A stretch of 8,399 bases of DNA from Candidatus Wirthbacteria bacterium CG2_30_54_11 (GTDB taxonomy: Bacteria; Patescibacteriota; CG2-30-54-11), in NCBI GenBank assembly GCA_001873755.1, contig MNZT01000004.1, forward strand, positions 1 to 8,399, given 5' to 3'. The translations under genes and the position numbers were made by a program. This document shows positions 8,316 through 8,399 of the stretch, in pieces. Every line of letters starts with the position of its first letter. Positions within the stretch are counted from its first letter, which is position 1. Under the pieces are notes generated by a model, which did no database searches, was not told the origin of the DNA, and was given only the letters and a program-made list of their open reading frames with translations.

Positions 8316-8344
8316 CGCCCTTATTCCAGTTACGATTGCAACCC
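8316..8344 (-). repeat. Candidate right terminal inverted repeat of the IS30-like element
   Basis: On the minus strand, the segment from GGGTTGCAATCG through the stop codon to CTGGAATAAGG resembles IS30-family ends, which typically have a TTGCA block followed about a dozen bases later by a TTGAAT-like block, and which overlap the last codons of the transposase. The partner repeat lies outside the window, so the exact end of the element and any target duplication cannot be set. The boundary is approximate. Confidence 0.4.
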
Positions 8345-8399
8345 TTTGAGGTGAAAGGAGAATACCTCGTCAGGTGTTTTGTAGTTTAAACGTCTCCGC
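8330..8399 (-). CDS. C-terminal end of an IS30-family-like transposase (5' part outside window)
   Basis: The frame entering from the right edge gives 22 residues, RRRLNYKTPDEVFSFHLKGL followed by QS, then TAA at 8332-8330. The R-x-R-L-N-Y-K-T-P-x-E-V-F pattern is the hallmark C-terminal end of IS30-family integrase-type transposases, which usually end a few residues further on, inside the terminal inverted repeat of the element. The gene points the same way as the synthase, so read-through into it is possible. Whether the rest of the transposase is intact cannot be seen. With only 22 residues, a related DDE family (IS3 or IS481) is possible but fits less well. Confidence 0.65.
   Translation of the reverse strand, partial: RRRLNYKTPDEVFSFHLKGLQS

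Noticed and set aside
8323..8328. TGGAAT on the minus strand as an outward -35 from the insertion element
   Set aside because: The spacer to TATAAT would be 32 bases, far too long, and no good -10 lies 16-18 bases downstream of it.
8351..8389. Short plus-strand frame starting GTG AAA GGA after a purine-rich stretch
   Set aside because: It is only 12 codons and lies opposite the transposase C-terminus, whose residue pattern explains the sequence better.

Overview
The window is almost entirely one very large gene on the minus strand. A GTG start at 8220-8218 opens a reading frame that stays open for 2740 codons and leaves the window at position 1 without a stop. The product is recognisable as a cyclic beta-1,2-glucan synthase (NdvB/ChvB/Cgs family). 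This is an inner-membrane enzyme that makes, cyclises and trims the length of beta-1,2-linked glucan rings from UDP-glucose. Family members run to about 2,800-2,900 residues, so probably 150-170 C-terminal residues lie outside the window.

Region by region, in the direction of transcription (right to left): 8399-8330 holds the last 22 codons of a transposase that looks like the IS30 family. Its stop codon overlaps a candidate terminal inverted repeat of that element (about 8344-8316). Positions 8329-8221 are a short intergenic stretch with a consensus -10 box (TATAAT) inside a 7-bp inverted repeat, followed by a Shine-Dalgarno AGGAG. The synthase then encodes, in order, an N-terminal helical domain (residues 1-415), a GT84 glycosyltransferase core between membrane segments (419-1000), a middle glycoamylase-like/GH189 cyclisation domain (about 1040-1620), and a duplicated GH94-type phosphorylase region (1640 to the window end).

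The three enzymatic parts work as a line. GT84 polymerises glucose on the cytoplasmic face, the GH94 part limits chain length by phosphorolysis, and the middle domain closes the ring by transglycosylation. The key motifs of all three that lie in the window are present, so the gene looks functional as far as it can be seen.

The organism is probably a Gram-negative (or otherwise cyclic-glucan-making) bacterium of medium GC content. Codon use is CTG/CTC-rich for Leu, with frequent AGA for Arg and ATA for Ile. That is unlike the high-GC Alphaproteobacteria where the family was first described. The lineage cannot be fixed from this window. No RNA gene, CRISPR array or second complete gene was seen. 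The many open frames on the plus strand are antisense shadows of the big gene.
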